This document shows positions 27,846-36,686 of a DNA stretch of 64,000 nt, one piece after another; within the stretch, counting starts at the first letter, position 1; every line of letters starts with the position of its first letter. The stretch is taken from contig JBLIRR010000024.1 of assembly GCA_049472395.1 (NCBI GenBank), forward strand, positions 1-64,000. The letters run 5' to 3'. The translations under genes and the position numbers were made by a program. Source of the stretch: JBLIRR01 sp049472395 (GTDB taxonomy: Bacteria > SZUA-182 > DTGQ01 > JBLIRR01). Under the pieces are notes generated by a model. The model was not told the origin of the DNA and did no database searches. It saw only the letters and a list, made by a program, of their open reading frames with translations.

Positions 27846-30662
27846 TTATCTTTTCTCGAAGGCTTCTGATAAATCCTGGATAGCTCTATGCAAAAGGTCC
27901 TGATATTTTCCATATTCAATCCATAGTCCCTTTTGAATGCTCTCCTGGGCAGCCTGATAGTACTGGGTAACTCTTTTTGCCAAATCTGCTATGGATTCGG
28001 CATCGCTCCCCCTCACATCAAATCCTTCTGTGAAGAATTGAGAGGAAGCCTCCGCCTCCTCGATACCGAAGATTTTCTCTAAGGCGCCTGCGAGGCTCTG
28101 CGCCATCTCAATCTTCTCTCCATAGGCGACGATTACTCTTTTAAGCTCAGGTAAATTGCTTTTATCAGTGGCAATCAGGTAAACTGGCTCAATGTAAAGA
28201 AGTGATTCTTCAATGGGGATGACCAAGAGATCCCCCCTCAAGACATCTGATCCTTGTTGGCTCCATAAGGTGAGCACGCTTGAAATTTCTGTCTGTTGAT
28301 CAATACGTGCTTCTACCTGCCGGGGTCCGTATACTAGTTTTTCTTTTGGGAATTTATATACCAATAATTTGCCGTAATCTGCCCCATCGCACTGCGCACA
28401 CATTAATGAGATTGTGTTGCTTTTATTATTAGGAGTAAAGGGCACCATTAACAGAAACTCCTCCGATTGCCGGTCAGGAAGGCTCATGATAATGTAATAT
28501 CCCTTCATGGGAAAGCGCGTCCTGTTTGTGAGATTTTTCTGCAAGGGCATGTCCCACAGGTCCTCTTTATTATAAAACACCTGGGCATCCTGCATATGAT
28601 AGGTGCGGTACATATGCGCCTGGATCTCAAATATATCTTGAGGATAACGAATATGAGCACGCACATCCTGAGGCATATCAGTAATTGATTTAAAAAGCCG
28701 AGGAAATATTTTCTGATACGTCCGGATAATGGGGTCTTCTTCATCAAAGACATAGTACGTGGTATCTCCATTATACGCATCAATGACTATCTTTACTGAA
28801 TTACGTATATAATTTAATTCTCTTGCCGGATTTTGCTGCCCGGAAGAGGATAGCCGCTGGTTTTGACCAGGTGCGCTGTCATCTGGGAAAAATGTAAATC
28901 GCTCAGAATAGGGATATTTATTCGTGAAAGTATATGCATCCTGTATCCAAAAAAGACGGCCTGTATCTGAGACAGCAATATAAGGATTCCGGTCATAAAT
29001 TAAAAAAGGAGCAATATTCCTGACCCTCTCCCTGATTCTGCGATGCAACATAATCCGGCTCTGTGGGGTGATATAGCCAGTGAACAGTATCCGTGGTTCA
29101 AAGAATTTTAAGGAAAAAATTAACCGGTCAAAAAAGGAGCCGATGGGGACTCCTCCGCCCCCCTGATATCGCGAATAAATATTGATATCACCCTTCGGGT
29201 AATCAAATTCCTGGGACTTTGTATTCACAATCACAAATCCATTGGTTTTACCACCATAATAGATTTCAGGTCTCGTGACGTGAAGGTTTGTTTCACTGAC
29301 CGGCGGAATATCCTTGATAATGAGATTGGGCAATCCCTTCTCCGTCACATTATTGACAGGGCTCAAACATAATCCATACCCGTGGGTATATTTGAAGTAT
29401 TTGTTCTCAAAGGTTTGGGCTTGCATAGGGAGGTTTCCCTGATCAAGCTCACGCGCCGAAAGCATCACTTGTGTTTTTTCACCATCAATTATATAACGGT
29501 CTTCATTCACTTTAACAAAATTATAATACAGACGCATCTCCTGGAGTTCACTGTATGTTTGGCGCAATGTTGTTTTGTCCCATAATTTTACATTTTTAAT
29601 GGTAGGAGAATTCTTCTTTATATCATCGAGGGTAAGATTCGTGGAGGCCTGAAAATCCTTTTCTTCTATTTTGTCAAGATCATACCCGAGCCTTGTATAT
29701 CGTATATTATGATGAATATACGGTGTCTCCAATGTAAGTTCATTCGGTTCCACCATAAATTTCTGCATAGCCCATGGGCATAACTCACTTACCAAGATTT
29801 TAAGAGCAATCAAAATTATTACCCCGACGATGGGCAACTTCCACCCTGTGGCTGAGGCCCTCACCCAAAATATAACGGCACATAATAAGGCGATCACAAT
29901 AATAATCCAATAGGCAATCAATTGTGCATTCATATCCGTATAGCCTGCACCAAAAGCCACTCCTCGTGTGGAATAAAGAAGCTCAAAGGTTTTTAGCCTC
30001 CTGTTCCAGGCAATAAGCAGCAAAATAAAACCTACGAGCATTGAGAGGTGAATTTTTGCCTGATGGGTGAACATAAAATCGTGAAACTTGAGCTTTATAG
30101 CTTTATCTTTCTGATATATATATCCCACCACAAGTGTGACGGCGATCATGGTATACAAAAGCCATTGCTGAACAAATACCTGCACTGGATAAGAAAATAC
30201 ATAAAATCCGATATCTCTCTGAAAAATTGGGTCTGTCTTAGCAAAGGGGGTTTGATATAAGAAGCGAAGAAACAGGTTCCATTTGAAGAGTGCAGGCCAT
30301 ATCCCCATAATAGCACTCAGGATAAAACAAAGCACAATAAGCATTTTGTTTACATATGCGGGTGTGACAGAGATCACCTTAACGGTGTTAAGACCTTCCG
30401 TTCGATATGAAAATTCCCAGCCTGTTCTTTTGGGACCAATCTTTCTGGCAATATACATGTTAATTCCGATGATCATCGAAAAGCCCAACGCAAAAACCAG
30501 ACCGAGCCCCCCCTTGGCGAGGAGAATTGTCCAAAAGACAGAAGCATATTGTAATGCGCGAAACCATAAGAATTCGCCATACATGTTAGCTAATTCGCCG
30601 ATGCCGATCCCGCATAGAAATATAATAACAATACGAAGGATAAATTTTTTACTTATTTTCAT
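27846..30662 (-). CDS. UPF0182 (COG1615) large integral membrane protein
   Basis: A 938-residue protein. Residues 1-300 contain seven hydrophobic helices (for example 8-28, 36-66, 107-128, 160-182, 203-220, 245-268, 275-297). The rest is a large region outside the membrane with family hallmarks PYIHHNIRYTR, DIPPVSE, YYGG, FDYPKGD, QQPARELNYIRNSVK, PLFKSI-type and YVFDEEDPIIRTYQKIFP. Length and layout fit UPF0182, whose function is not established. It lies 55 bases upstream of the CotH gene on the same strand, so the two are probably co-transcribed. A sigma-54-like element lies 160 bases upstream (30821-30836). Confidence 0.92.
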   Translation of the reverse strand: MKISKKFILRIVIIFLCGIGIGELANMYGEFLWFRALQYASVFWTILLAKGGLGLVFALGFSMIIGINMYIARKIGPKRTGWEFSYRTEGLNTVKVISVTPAYVNKMLIVLCFILSAIMGIWPALFKWNLFLRFLYQTPFAKTDPIFQRDIGFYVFSYPVQVFVQQWLLYTMIAVTLVVGYIYQKDKAIKLKFHDFMFTHQAKIHLSMLVGFILLLIAWNRRLKTFELLYSTRGVAFGAGYTDMNAQLIAYWIIIVIALLCAVIFWVRASATGWKLPIVGVIILIALKILVSELCPWAMQKFMVEPNELTLETPYIHHNIRYTRLGYDLDKIEEKDFQASTNLTLDDIKKNSPTIKNVKLWDKTTLRQTYSELQEMRLYYNFVKVNEDRYIIDGEKTQVMLSARELDQGNLPMQAQTFENKYFKYTHGYGLCLSPVNNVTEKGLPNLIIKDIPPVSETNLHVTRPEIYYGGKTNGFVIVNTKSQEFDYPKGDINIYSRYQGGGGVPIGSFFDRLIFSLKFFEPRILFTGYITPQSRIMLHRRIRERVRNIAPFLIYDRNPYIAVSDTGRLFWIQDAYTFTNKYPYSERFTFFPDDSAPGQNQRLSSSGQQNPARELNYIRNSVKIVIDAYNGDTTYYVFDEEDPIIRTYQKIFPRLFKSITDMPQDVRAHIRYPQDIFEIQAHMYRTYHMQDAQVFYNKEDLWDMPLQKNLTNRTRFPMKGYYIIMSLPDRQSEEFLLMVPFTPNNKSNTISLMCAQCDGADYGKLLVYKFPKEKLVYGPRQVEARIDQQTEISSVLTLWSQQGSDVLRGDLLVIPIEESLLYIEPVYLIATDKSNLPELKRVIVAYGEKIEMAQSLAGALEKIFGIEEAEASSQFFTEGFDVRGSDAESIADLAKRVTQYYQAAQESIQKGLWIEYGKYQDLLHRAIQDLSEAFEKR

Positions 30663-30956
30663 CAGTACTCTGCCTCACTCTCTTCACCTGTGAAATCTAT
30701 TCTCTCTTTCTTTTTATTTATATTTAAAACCATGTATTACTCAATGGGGTGTAACTAAATCCATTTCATTCTCTTACCCATTCCTACCTTTTTATATGGT
30801 TTATTTTATTGTATCAAGATTCAAGGAACGTGCCACATCCTGATAATTACACTAATTTATTGAGAAATTGAATGTAATGGTAGTACATAATGAAAAAGCT
30901 CAAGGAAAAATCCGACCATATGGGCGACTCAAAGAACAAAACGGGCGATGCTTTAC
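30663..30956. other. Intergenic region with sigma-54-like element
   Basis: AT-rich. Contains the sigma-54-like site at 30821-30836 (listed separately) and two GGGCGA motifs (30923-30948), a motif also paired at 33195-33225 and 46215-46245. Confidence 0.4.
30821..30836 (-). promoter_or_regulatory. Sigma-54-like promoter element upstream of UPF0182
   Basis: Minus strand TGGCACGTTCCTTGAA matches TGGCACG-N4-TTGCW except that the -12 GC is GA. It lies about 160 bases before the UPF0182 start. The -24 half is perfect and the -12 half is weak, so function is uncertain. Confidence 0.3.
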
Positions 30957-31625
30957 TCACGATACGTAATCACCATTATAGCTAATCAGTGCAGCATGTT
31001 TTACCCCCTTAATCTTAAGGAGGTTGTCAACAAGGGTGGTATCATTCTCTTGAATGCGGATTTCGATCATCAATTCCACGCCTTCTGCGTTCACAGTCCT
31101 CGACTGAAGCCTGTGTGCGGGAAGAGCCTTTTGAATTTCCGTTTCAGTCCCATTATTATGGTGTACTACCAGAAGATAGGGATCGGTGCTTCCAAAGTCT
31201 GCGCGGCTCAAACCAAAAATAAAGAGCCCAATCATGGGACTGCCCACAAGGGCCACCAAATAAAAACCAGCCCCACAGGCAAGCCCTACTGCAATTGCCC
31301 AAAACATAAACACAATGTCTATGGGATCTTTAATTGCAGTACGAAAACGCACAATGCTAAGGGCGCCCACCATGCCCAGTGAGAGAATGATATTAGAGCT
31401 AATGGGCATAATGATCAGTGCGGTCACCAGTGCGGTCATAACCAGACCAACGTTAAAGTTCCGCGTGTATAAGACCCCTTTGAATGTCTTTCGATAGACA
31501 TAAAATATGAACAGACCAATCCCAAAGGTTAAAAGGAGTGTTACTATCACCCGCCCTATGCTCAGGGGACGGTCCACATAAGAAAAGGTCCCCATTGTTT
31601 TCATCAGTTGATTCAATGTTCCCAT
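30957..31625 (-). CDS. DUF4956 membrane protein, partner of VTC/CotH
   Basis: A 222-residue protein from the ATG at 31623-31625, chosen because GGGAGG lies before it and the start falls one base after the stop of the VTC gene; longer in-frame starts would overlap that gene. Four hydrophobic helices (about 25-42, 55-73, 78-95 and 112-145) include the family core GLVMTALVTALIIMPIS... LGMVGALSIVRFRTAIKDP. A cytoplasmic domain follows (about 160-222). DUF4956 is a membrane family of unknown activity that is recurrently encoded with VTC-domain polyphosphate polymerases and CotH kinases. Context therefore suggests it works with 31627-32346 and perhaps 24251-27790. Confidence 0.88.
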   Translation of the reverse strand: MGTLNQLMKTMGTFSYVDRPLSIGRVIVTLLLTFGIGLFIFYVYRKTFKGVLYTRNFNVGLVMTALVTALIIMPISSNIILSLGMVGALSIVRFRTAIKDPIDIVFMFWAIAVGLACGAGFYLVALVGSPMIGLFIFGLSRADFGSTDPYLLVVHHNNGTETEIQKALPAHRLQSRTVNAEGVELMIEIRIQENDTTLVDNLLKIKGVKHAALISYNGDYVS

Positions 31626-31626
31626 A

Positions 31627-32346
31627 TTAATTATCCTCCCAGTCGTTGTATTTATAGTATTTTTTACAGATAACAAATTTTCCGATAGACAAACGGGGAC
31701 GAATTGTGCTTGGGAACAATCCCCGAATGGCCTGAGGCAGAAAATTGTCATACTTTACTTCAAGAATCACGCCAGGTTCCTCTATGGCTCCCATAGTGAA
31801 CACATGCCGGTCAAAGAGTGCAAGGTTATCCAGTCCCGTGTGAAGTCCGATGTCGAAAGTTATCCGGACATTACCTATCGGATGAATATAGGCCTCGCGA
31901 TAATAATCCACGATCACGTTAGGCCGCAAAAGATTTCTCCTGCACTCCAGATAGAAGGCCCTCAGAAGACGCTTCTCAGAACTGGCGAGAAAGGCCACAT
32001 CCCCTGCCAGAATCCGGTCTGCCTCCTTTCTGGTGAGCCTTGTGCTTTCCTTGCCTATGTAGTTATCCAGCTTGACCTTTTTTTCAAGCTTGATCACCGC
32101 ATCACTGAGATCATAAATGCGCATACGGTACTTCTTACGCCGGGCAATCCCTGCCTGCTTTTCAAAAAGAGCAGTGTTTTTGAAGTCGTCGAAGTACAGG
32201 CTCCTGATGTGATATCTTCCGTCAGGACCTGCATAAGGATCTCTTGACAAAAGAGCAGAAAGCCTGCTCTTAAGGACACGATACTGGGGGGGATCAATGT
32301 AGTACTTCAACTCCTGTCTCAAATGCAATCCCTCTCTCTCTATCAT
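31627..32346 (-). CDS. VTC-domain (polyphosphate polymerase-like) protein
   Basis: A 239-residue single-domain protein. Family features are RQELKYYIDP at the start, YHIRSLYFDDF, ARRKKYRMRIY, KLEKKVK, VDYYREAY, RITFD, ILEVKYDNFLP and the final RLSIGKFVIC. These basic and acidic residues line the beta-tunnel of VTC/CYTH polymerases that make polyphosphate from nucleotide triphosphates. The key pattern (paired Arg/Lys in KYRMRIY, Glu in LEVKYD) is intact. It has no membrane segment, so it likely docks on the DUF4956 partner encoded one base downstream. Polymerase activity is inferred from family; bacterial members are less well studied than yeast Vtc4. Confidence 0.88.
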   Translation of the reverse strand: MIEREGLHLRQELKYYIDPPQYRVLKSRLSALLSRDPYAGPDGRYHIRSLYFDDFKNTALFEKQAGIARRKKYRMRIYDLSDAVIKLEKKVKLDNYIGKESTRLTRKEADRILAGDVAFLASSEKRLLRAFYLECRRNLLRPNVIVDYYREAYIHPIGNVRITFDIGLHTGLDNLALFDRHVFTMGAIEEPGVILEVKYDNFLPQAIRGLFPSTIRPRLSIGKFVICKKYYKYNDWEDN

Positions 32347-32491
32347 CTCACTCCCCTCCTTGTGAATAATTCTTGTCGATTGTCTTTTCCCTTTGCAATG
32401 AACAGTGGGCCAGTTCTTTGTTTTCCTTTTCTATGGATTCTATAATATTTTTATAAAAATGTAATGTTTCATGATATAGTGCCTTGATATA

Positions 32492-32993
32492 CTATAACGC
32501 TTCCTTCGTAAAGAAGCTATTACCCGCCAATTTTCTGTGTGTCACCTTAGCCAAATTTTCCGCATGATCGCCTATGCGCTCGATATTGTTTACCATCCGC
32601 ATTGAAGAGTTAATTTTTCTTGAAACTTAATCCAAATCCGACACCGATTGCAGGTAAGGCATAATTAGTGAGTTTAAAGGCTATAAGCTGCCCTGTGACG
32701 GTCGTTCCTATGTTGGCCCCCATAATGATCCCTACAGCCTGATTAAGACTCATGAGACCTGCATTGACGAAACCCACCAGCATAACAGTGGTCGCACTAT
32801 TGTTCTGGATAAGTGCTGTTATTCCGGCCCTTACAAGCACGCCTAAAATAGGTTTGCCTGTGAGCTTACCAAGAATTTTACGCATTCTATTTCCGGCTGC
32901 TTTTTGCAGACCCTCTCCCATAAGGTGGACACCATAGATAAAGAGGCCAAGCCCTCCCATCAAGCCGAAAGTTATTTCCGTAACCATATTCAT
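32492..32993 (-). pseudogene. Internally deleted Na/phosphate symporter with PhoU-domain remnant
   Basis: From the ATG at 32993 (GGGAG upstream) about 127 residues match the N-terminus of Na/Pi-cotransporters: GLFIYGVHLMGEGL, ALIQNNSATTVMLVGFVNAG, GIIMGANIGTTVTGQLIAFKL. The frame stops at 32610. Immediately downstream, in another frame, comes MRMVNNIERIGDHAENLAKV, ending at 32492-32494. That is the C-terminal PhoU-like domain of the same protein. A normal member is about 550 residues, so some 350 residues of the middle have been lost and the junction is out of frame. It was likely a phosphate importer next to the VTC gene, now inactive. Confidence 0.85.
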
Positions 32994-33344
32994 ATATAAA
33001 AAATCACTCCCTACCCAATTTAAAAACGAAAATTTAAGGTATACTATAGATGCATATATCTTTATCAATTAATGTGCCAAAAAAACCAGTACACGAGTAA
33101 GATTACATTTATATTGTTTTTTCATAGACTTAATAGCAAAGGTATATAAATCAACCACGTCACATATGAAAAAGATGTATTATTGCTCGCCCGGGCAGGC
33201 GAATTCTGGACCCTTGTGGGCGAATATAAGAGATGCTCAAGGTAGAGGTGAATTAAATGTCTACTCTAGATTTATGAGAGGTTTTCTTTTGTTCGAAGGA
33301 AATACCAATATTTTCCAGACATAATCTAAGCATATGATTTTACT
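32994..33344. other. Intergenic region, no gene
   Basis: AT-rich. Two GGCGAAT motifs are present (33200-33225), similar to a pair at 46215-46245. Nothing else recognised. Confidence 0.4.
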
Positions 33345-33614
33345 CTATCCTTTACATGCAGTGCAGACAATTCTGCCGCCCTTTTTTATTAATCCATGTT
33401 TTGCACACACAGCGTTTCCGCAAATCTCGCACCATTCATTACACTTCTTTCCGCAGATACCGCATGATAAGTTCTTCTTCTTGAAACAGAAATTCACAAA
33501 TCTTTCATCAAATGCCCTGAACCTGCATTTCTTACACACACTCATGGCAATAAATGAAACGATCAGCGAGAACAGTAAATTATGCGCCACAAGATGATGA
33601 TACTTGTCGTACAT
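33345..33614 (-). CDS. Small Cys-rich putative zinc-binding protein
   Basis: An 89-residue protein. A hydrophobic stretch (about 12-26, LLFSLIVSFIAMSV) is followed by CKKC (about 27-30). The Cys/His-rich C-terminus is CGICGKKC, CEICG, CAKH and CTAC (about 51-87). The paired CxxC spacing suggests two or more zinc sites. I do not recognise a named family. The ribosome binding site before the ATG is weak, so the start is uncertain. It lies alone between the broken phosphate symporter and the fatty acid hydroxylase gene. Confidence 0.5.
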   Translation of the reverse strand: MYDKYHHLVAHNLLFSLIVSFIAMSVCKKCRFRAFDERFVNFCFKKKNLSCGICGKKCNEWCEICGNAVCAKHGLIKKGGRIVCTACKG

Positions 33615-33694
33615 GACCTGGCTGAAAACACCCGTTATTCCACACCCGCATGTGCCGGCATTTGCATATCTATAAACTCCTACTTAAGCATCTT

Positions 33695-34528
33695 TTAATC
33701 AGAAGCTGATTTCCTCTTGTGCCGGAGAACATTAATATTTCCCCCTTTTTTACCGATAAAAGGCAATGCGAGCATCCATAACATATGTTGCTTACGAATA
33801 TCCCGGTAGGGAGCCATCCCGAGAGTCATATGTGTATGACCAGATTGTGGCTGGGCTGTGTACGTTCCAAATATCCTATCCCATAAGGCAATATTAAATC
33901 CGAAATTACTATTCATCTCATGGATCATTACCGAGTGATGCACACGATGCATATCGGGTGTGACTATAAAGAGACGGATCAATGCATCGAGTAATAAGGG
34001 TATATAAATATTACTATGATTAAACATGGCCAATCCATTTAGAATAATCTCAAAAATAAGAACAGCGAGTGCCGGTGGACCCAATAGATAAATGGCCATT
34101 AATTTGATCCCCATGGAACAGATAATTTCAATGGGATGGAAGCGGAGCCCTGTTGTAGCATCAATAGCAATATCTGCATGATGGACCATATGGAAGAGCC
34201 ATAATAAGGGGACAATATGAAACATGACATGTTGAAGATAAATGATAAAATCGAGGATAATAATACTTATTAAAAGAGAAAGCCAATACAGAAGAAAAAT
34301 TGTATTAAGCAATCCTATCTTGTGCTGGTCGACAATGACAGCCATGGCAGTCGGCATAACAGGGATAATGAGACGCACCAAATAACTATTCACAAGAACG
34401 ATCCCTAAATTATCACGCCAGCGCCGTATTTTATTTCCGGGAAGAGAGCGACGAGGAGCAATAATCTCAAGCACAGCCATGCTTAATAAAATGCTGACGA
34501 AGAATATAAATTGTTTCACCTCTTTCAT
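33695..34528 (-). CDS. Sterol desaturase/fatty acid hydroxylase family protein
   Basis: A 277-residue membrane di-iron enzyme. Five or so hydrophobic helices carry the histidine boxes HVMFH, HMVHHAD, FHPIE, HRVHHS and a final ALWDRIFGTY. These bind two irons and mark the ERG3/SUR2 superfamily, which hydroxylates or desaturates lipids using oxygen. The substrate is unknown; hopanoid, sterol-like lipid or fatty acid are options. Its 5' end overlaps the 5' end of the divergent TVP38 gene by 18 bases, so each promoter would have to lie inside the other gene. Start context is weak (only a degenerate ribosome binding site). Confidence 0.88.
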   Translation of the reverse strand: MKEVKQFIFFVSILLSMAVLEIIAPRRSLPGNKIRRWRDNLGIVLVNSYLVRLIIPVMPTAMAVIVDQHKIGLLNTIFLLYWLSLLISIIILDFIIYLQHVMFHIVPLLWLFHMVHHADIAIDATTGLRFHPIEIICSMGIKLMAIYLLGPPALAVLIFEIILNGLAMFNHSNIYIPLLLDALIRLFIVTPDMHRVHHSVMIHEMNSNFGFNIALWDRIFGTYTAQPQSGHTHMTLGMAPYRDIRKQHMLWMLALPFIGKKGGNINVLRHKRKSASD

Positions 34529-35149
34529 CTGGATCGTTTCCTTACCCTCTCGTACCTCAAACTATATCAAAGAGAGCCCTCAATCCTTTATGCAAACCAT
34601 ACCCTCCTTACTATTCTTCTGTATATGATCATCTATATTATGGTCACCTCTCTTTCATTGCCTGGCGCCGCGTTATTAACCATCGCCGGCGGGGCATTAT
34701 TCGGCTTTTGGATGGGAACGGTCGTTGTGTCTTTCGCAAGCAGCATCGGTGCAACATTAGCATGCATTGTCTCAAGGTTTTTATTGCGGGAGTGGGTACA
34801 GAATAAATTTAAGGATACAGTATCCTTCATTAATGAGGGAATCAAAAAAGAAGGGGCGTTTTATTTATTCACCATGCGACTTATTCCTGCATTTCCCTTT
34901 TTTCTGATAAATCTTCTTATGGGCCTCACGCCCATGCCATTATTTCAATTCTATTGGGTTTCCCAACTAGGCATGCTTGCCGGAACAATGGTCTATGTGA
35001 ATGCAGGCAAAGAATTGGCGAGGATTGAATCTCTGGCCGGAATTTTATCCGCCAGATTGATCTTCTCATTTATCCTCCTGGGAGCCTTTCCCCTTATAGT
35101 AAAAAAGATCATGACCGGATATAAGAAATATGTGCAACCTAGGAATTAA
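34511..35149 (+). CDS. TVP38/TMEM64 (DedA/VTT domain) membrane protein
   Basis: A 212-residue protein. The VTT core is complete: LYMIIYIMVTSLSLPGAALL, TIAGGALFGFWMGT, GATLACIVSRFLLREW, the amphipathic FINEGIKKEGAFYLFTMRLI with RLIPAFPFFLINLLMGLT, and FYWVSQLGMLAGTMVYVNAG. DedA/TVP38 proteins are linked to lipid scrambling or transport across the inner membrane. It heads a plus-strand series followed by a mercuric-reductase-like flavoprotein 17 bases on, a common pairing. The listed start is TTG; no ATG occurs before the first helix, so the true start could differ by a few codons. It overlaps the divergent hydroxylase gene. Confidence 0.88.
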   Translation: MFHLFHLDRFLTLSYLKLYQREPSILYANHTLLTILLYMIIYIMVTSLSLPGAALLTIAGGALFGFWMGTVVVSFASSIGATLACIVSRFLLREWVQNKFKDTVSFINEGIKKEGAFYLFTMRLIPAFPFFLINLLMGLTPMPLFQFYWVSQLGMLAGTMVYVNAGKELARIESLAGILSARLIFSFILLGAFPLIVKKIMTGYKKYVQPRN

Positions 35150-35166
35150 TTGTAAGGAGAGCGTAT

Positions 35167-36645
35167 ATGGCTCAGTATGATTATGATATCGGTATAGTAG
35201 GTGGGGGAGCAGCTGGATTAACCATTGCCTCCGGGGCAGCCCAGCTTGGAGCAAAAACCCTTTTGATCGAAAAGGAGGAGAACCTTGGAGGTGATTGCCT
35301 TCATTACGGCTGTGTACCGAGTAAGACCCTTATTAGAACAGCGTATGTGTATCATACTATGAAAAATGCGAAGCTTTTCGGTCTTCCCCAGGTTGATCTT
35401 CCTCCGGTTGATTTTCATGAGGTATCAAAAAGGATTAGGTCGGTGATAAAGATTATTCAGAAACATGACTCTCCGGAGAGATTTTGTGCACTTGGCGTCC
35501 GGGTCCTGTTCGGAGACGCACAGTTTAAGGATGAACATACACTCGCTCTAAATGGGAAAGCCTATTGCGCGAAACAGTGGACTATTGCGACGGGAAGTTC
35601 GCCCTTTATTCCCCCGATTAAAGGACTCCATGACACTGTTTTTCTCACAAACAAAGAGATATTTTATCTTGAAAGATTGCCGAAATCCATGAATATCATA
35701 GGCGGAGGGCCAATTGGGATTGAACTTGCCCAGGCATTTCATCGCCTTGGATGTAAAGTGAGCGTCATCGATTTAGCAGACCAGATTCTTAATCAGGAAG
35801 ATAAGGATATGGCTGACCAGGTCATGAATATTCTCAATGCTGAAGGAATAGACTTTTACCTGGGTGCTTCTGTATTAGAGGTAAATCGTAAGGGGGAAGA
35901 GAAAGAGATACTCATTCAGCCCAAAGAGGGGAAAGCGAGAACCTTACAATCAGAAGAAATCCTTGTTGCCGTGGGAAGGTCCCCGAATATACATGGTTTA
36001 GGATTAGAGCATATCGGTCTTTTATTTGACAGAAAAGGAATAAAGGTTGATTCTCGTTTAAGGACGAATCACCCGCATATATACGCTGCTGGCGATATAA
36101 ATGGTGCATTTCCCTTTACCCATGTAGCCGGGTATGAAGGTGGAATTGTACTGAGCAATGCGATCTTTCATTTGCCCAGAAAGGTTAATTACCGCTATGT
36201 ACCATGGTGTACCTATACCGATCCGGAGCTCGCACACATCGGGATGAATGAAAAAACAGCACAGGCAGCTGGTATACAGTATTCTCTATGGCAGGAGGAA
36301 TTTAAAAATAATGACAGAAGCATCGCAGAGGGAGAAACAAAAGGATTAGTAAAGATGCTCTTGGATGAGAAGGAAAAGCCCGTTGGGATTCAGATATTAG
36401 GGCCCCATGCGGGGGAGCTTATGAGTGAATGGGTGGCATGTATGAATGGAAAGGTAAGTCTTCCTACGCTGGCCGCGGCTATTCATCCATATCCTACTCT
36501 TGGGGAGATCAATAAACGTATTGCGGGAAATTTTTTGTCAACGAAAATTTTCTCTGATAAGATTAAAAAAGGTCTTAAATTCTTCTTTAATCTCAAGGGA
36601 AGAGCGTGTGATCTGGCACAATTCTCCCACTTAGAGGATCAGTGA
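35167..36645 (+). CDS. Mercuric reductase-like pyridine nucleotide-disulfide oxidoreductase
   Basis: A 492-residue flavoprotein. The FAD-binding motif GIVGGGAAGLTIASGAAQLG (about 9-28) is followed by redox-active disulfide GGDCLHYGCVPSK (C44 and C49, CxxxxC). The NAD(P) loop is IGGGPIGIELAQAF (about 178-191), and YAAGDIN marks the second FAD site. The C-terminal dimerisation domain ends with AIHPYPTLGEINK, where the class's catalytic His-x4-Glu-like pattern sits. There is no HMA domain and no terminal Cys pair, so it is unlikely to reduce mercury. Its partner substrate is unknown. Start has AAGGAG before ATG. The TVP38 - flavoprotein - DUF3047 - glycosyltransferase order recurs in other bacteria. 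Confidence 0.9.
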   Translation: MAQYDYDIGIVGGGAAGLTIASGAAQLGAKTLLIEKEENLGGDCLHYGCVPSKTLIRTAYVYHTMKNAKLFGLPQVDLPPVDFHEVSKRIRSVIKIIQKHDSPERFCALGVRVLFGDAQFKDEHTLALNGKAYCAKQWTIATGSSPFIPPIKGLHDTVFLTNKEIFYLERLPKSMNIIGGGPIGIELAQAFHRLGCKVSVIDLADQILNQEDKDMADQVMNILNAEGIDFYLGASVLEVNRKGEEKEILIQPKEGKARTLQSEEILVAVGRSPNIHGLGLEHIGLLFDRKGIKVDSRLRTNHPHIYAAGDINGAFPFTHVAGYEGGIVLSNAIFHLPRKVNYRYVPWCTYTDPELAHIGMNEKTAQAAGIQYSLWQEEFKNNDRSIAEGETKGLVKMLLDEKEKPVGIQILGPHAGELMSEWVACMNGKVSLPTLAAAIHPYPTLGEINKRIAGNFLSTKIFSDKIKKGLKFFFNLKGRACDLAQFSHLEDQ

Positions 36646-36686
36646 TAAAAAAAGAGAGGGAGAAAAAGAGGAATGAGAGGGAAGTC

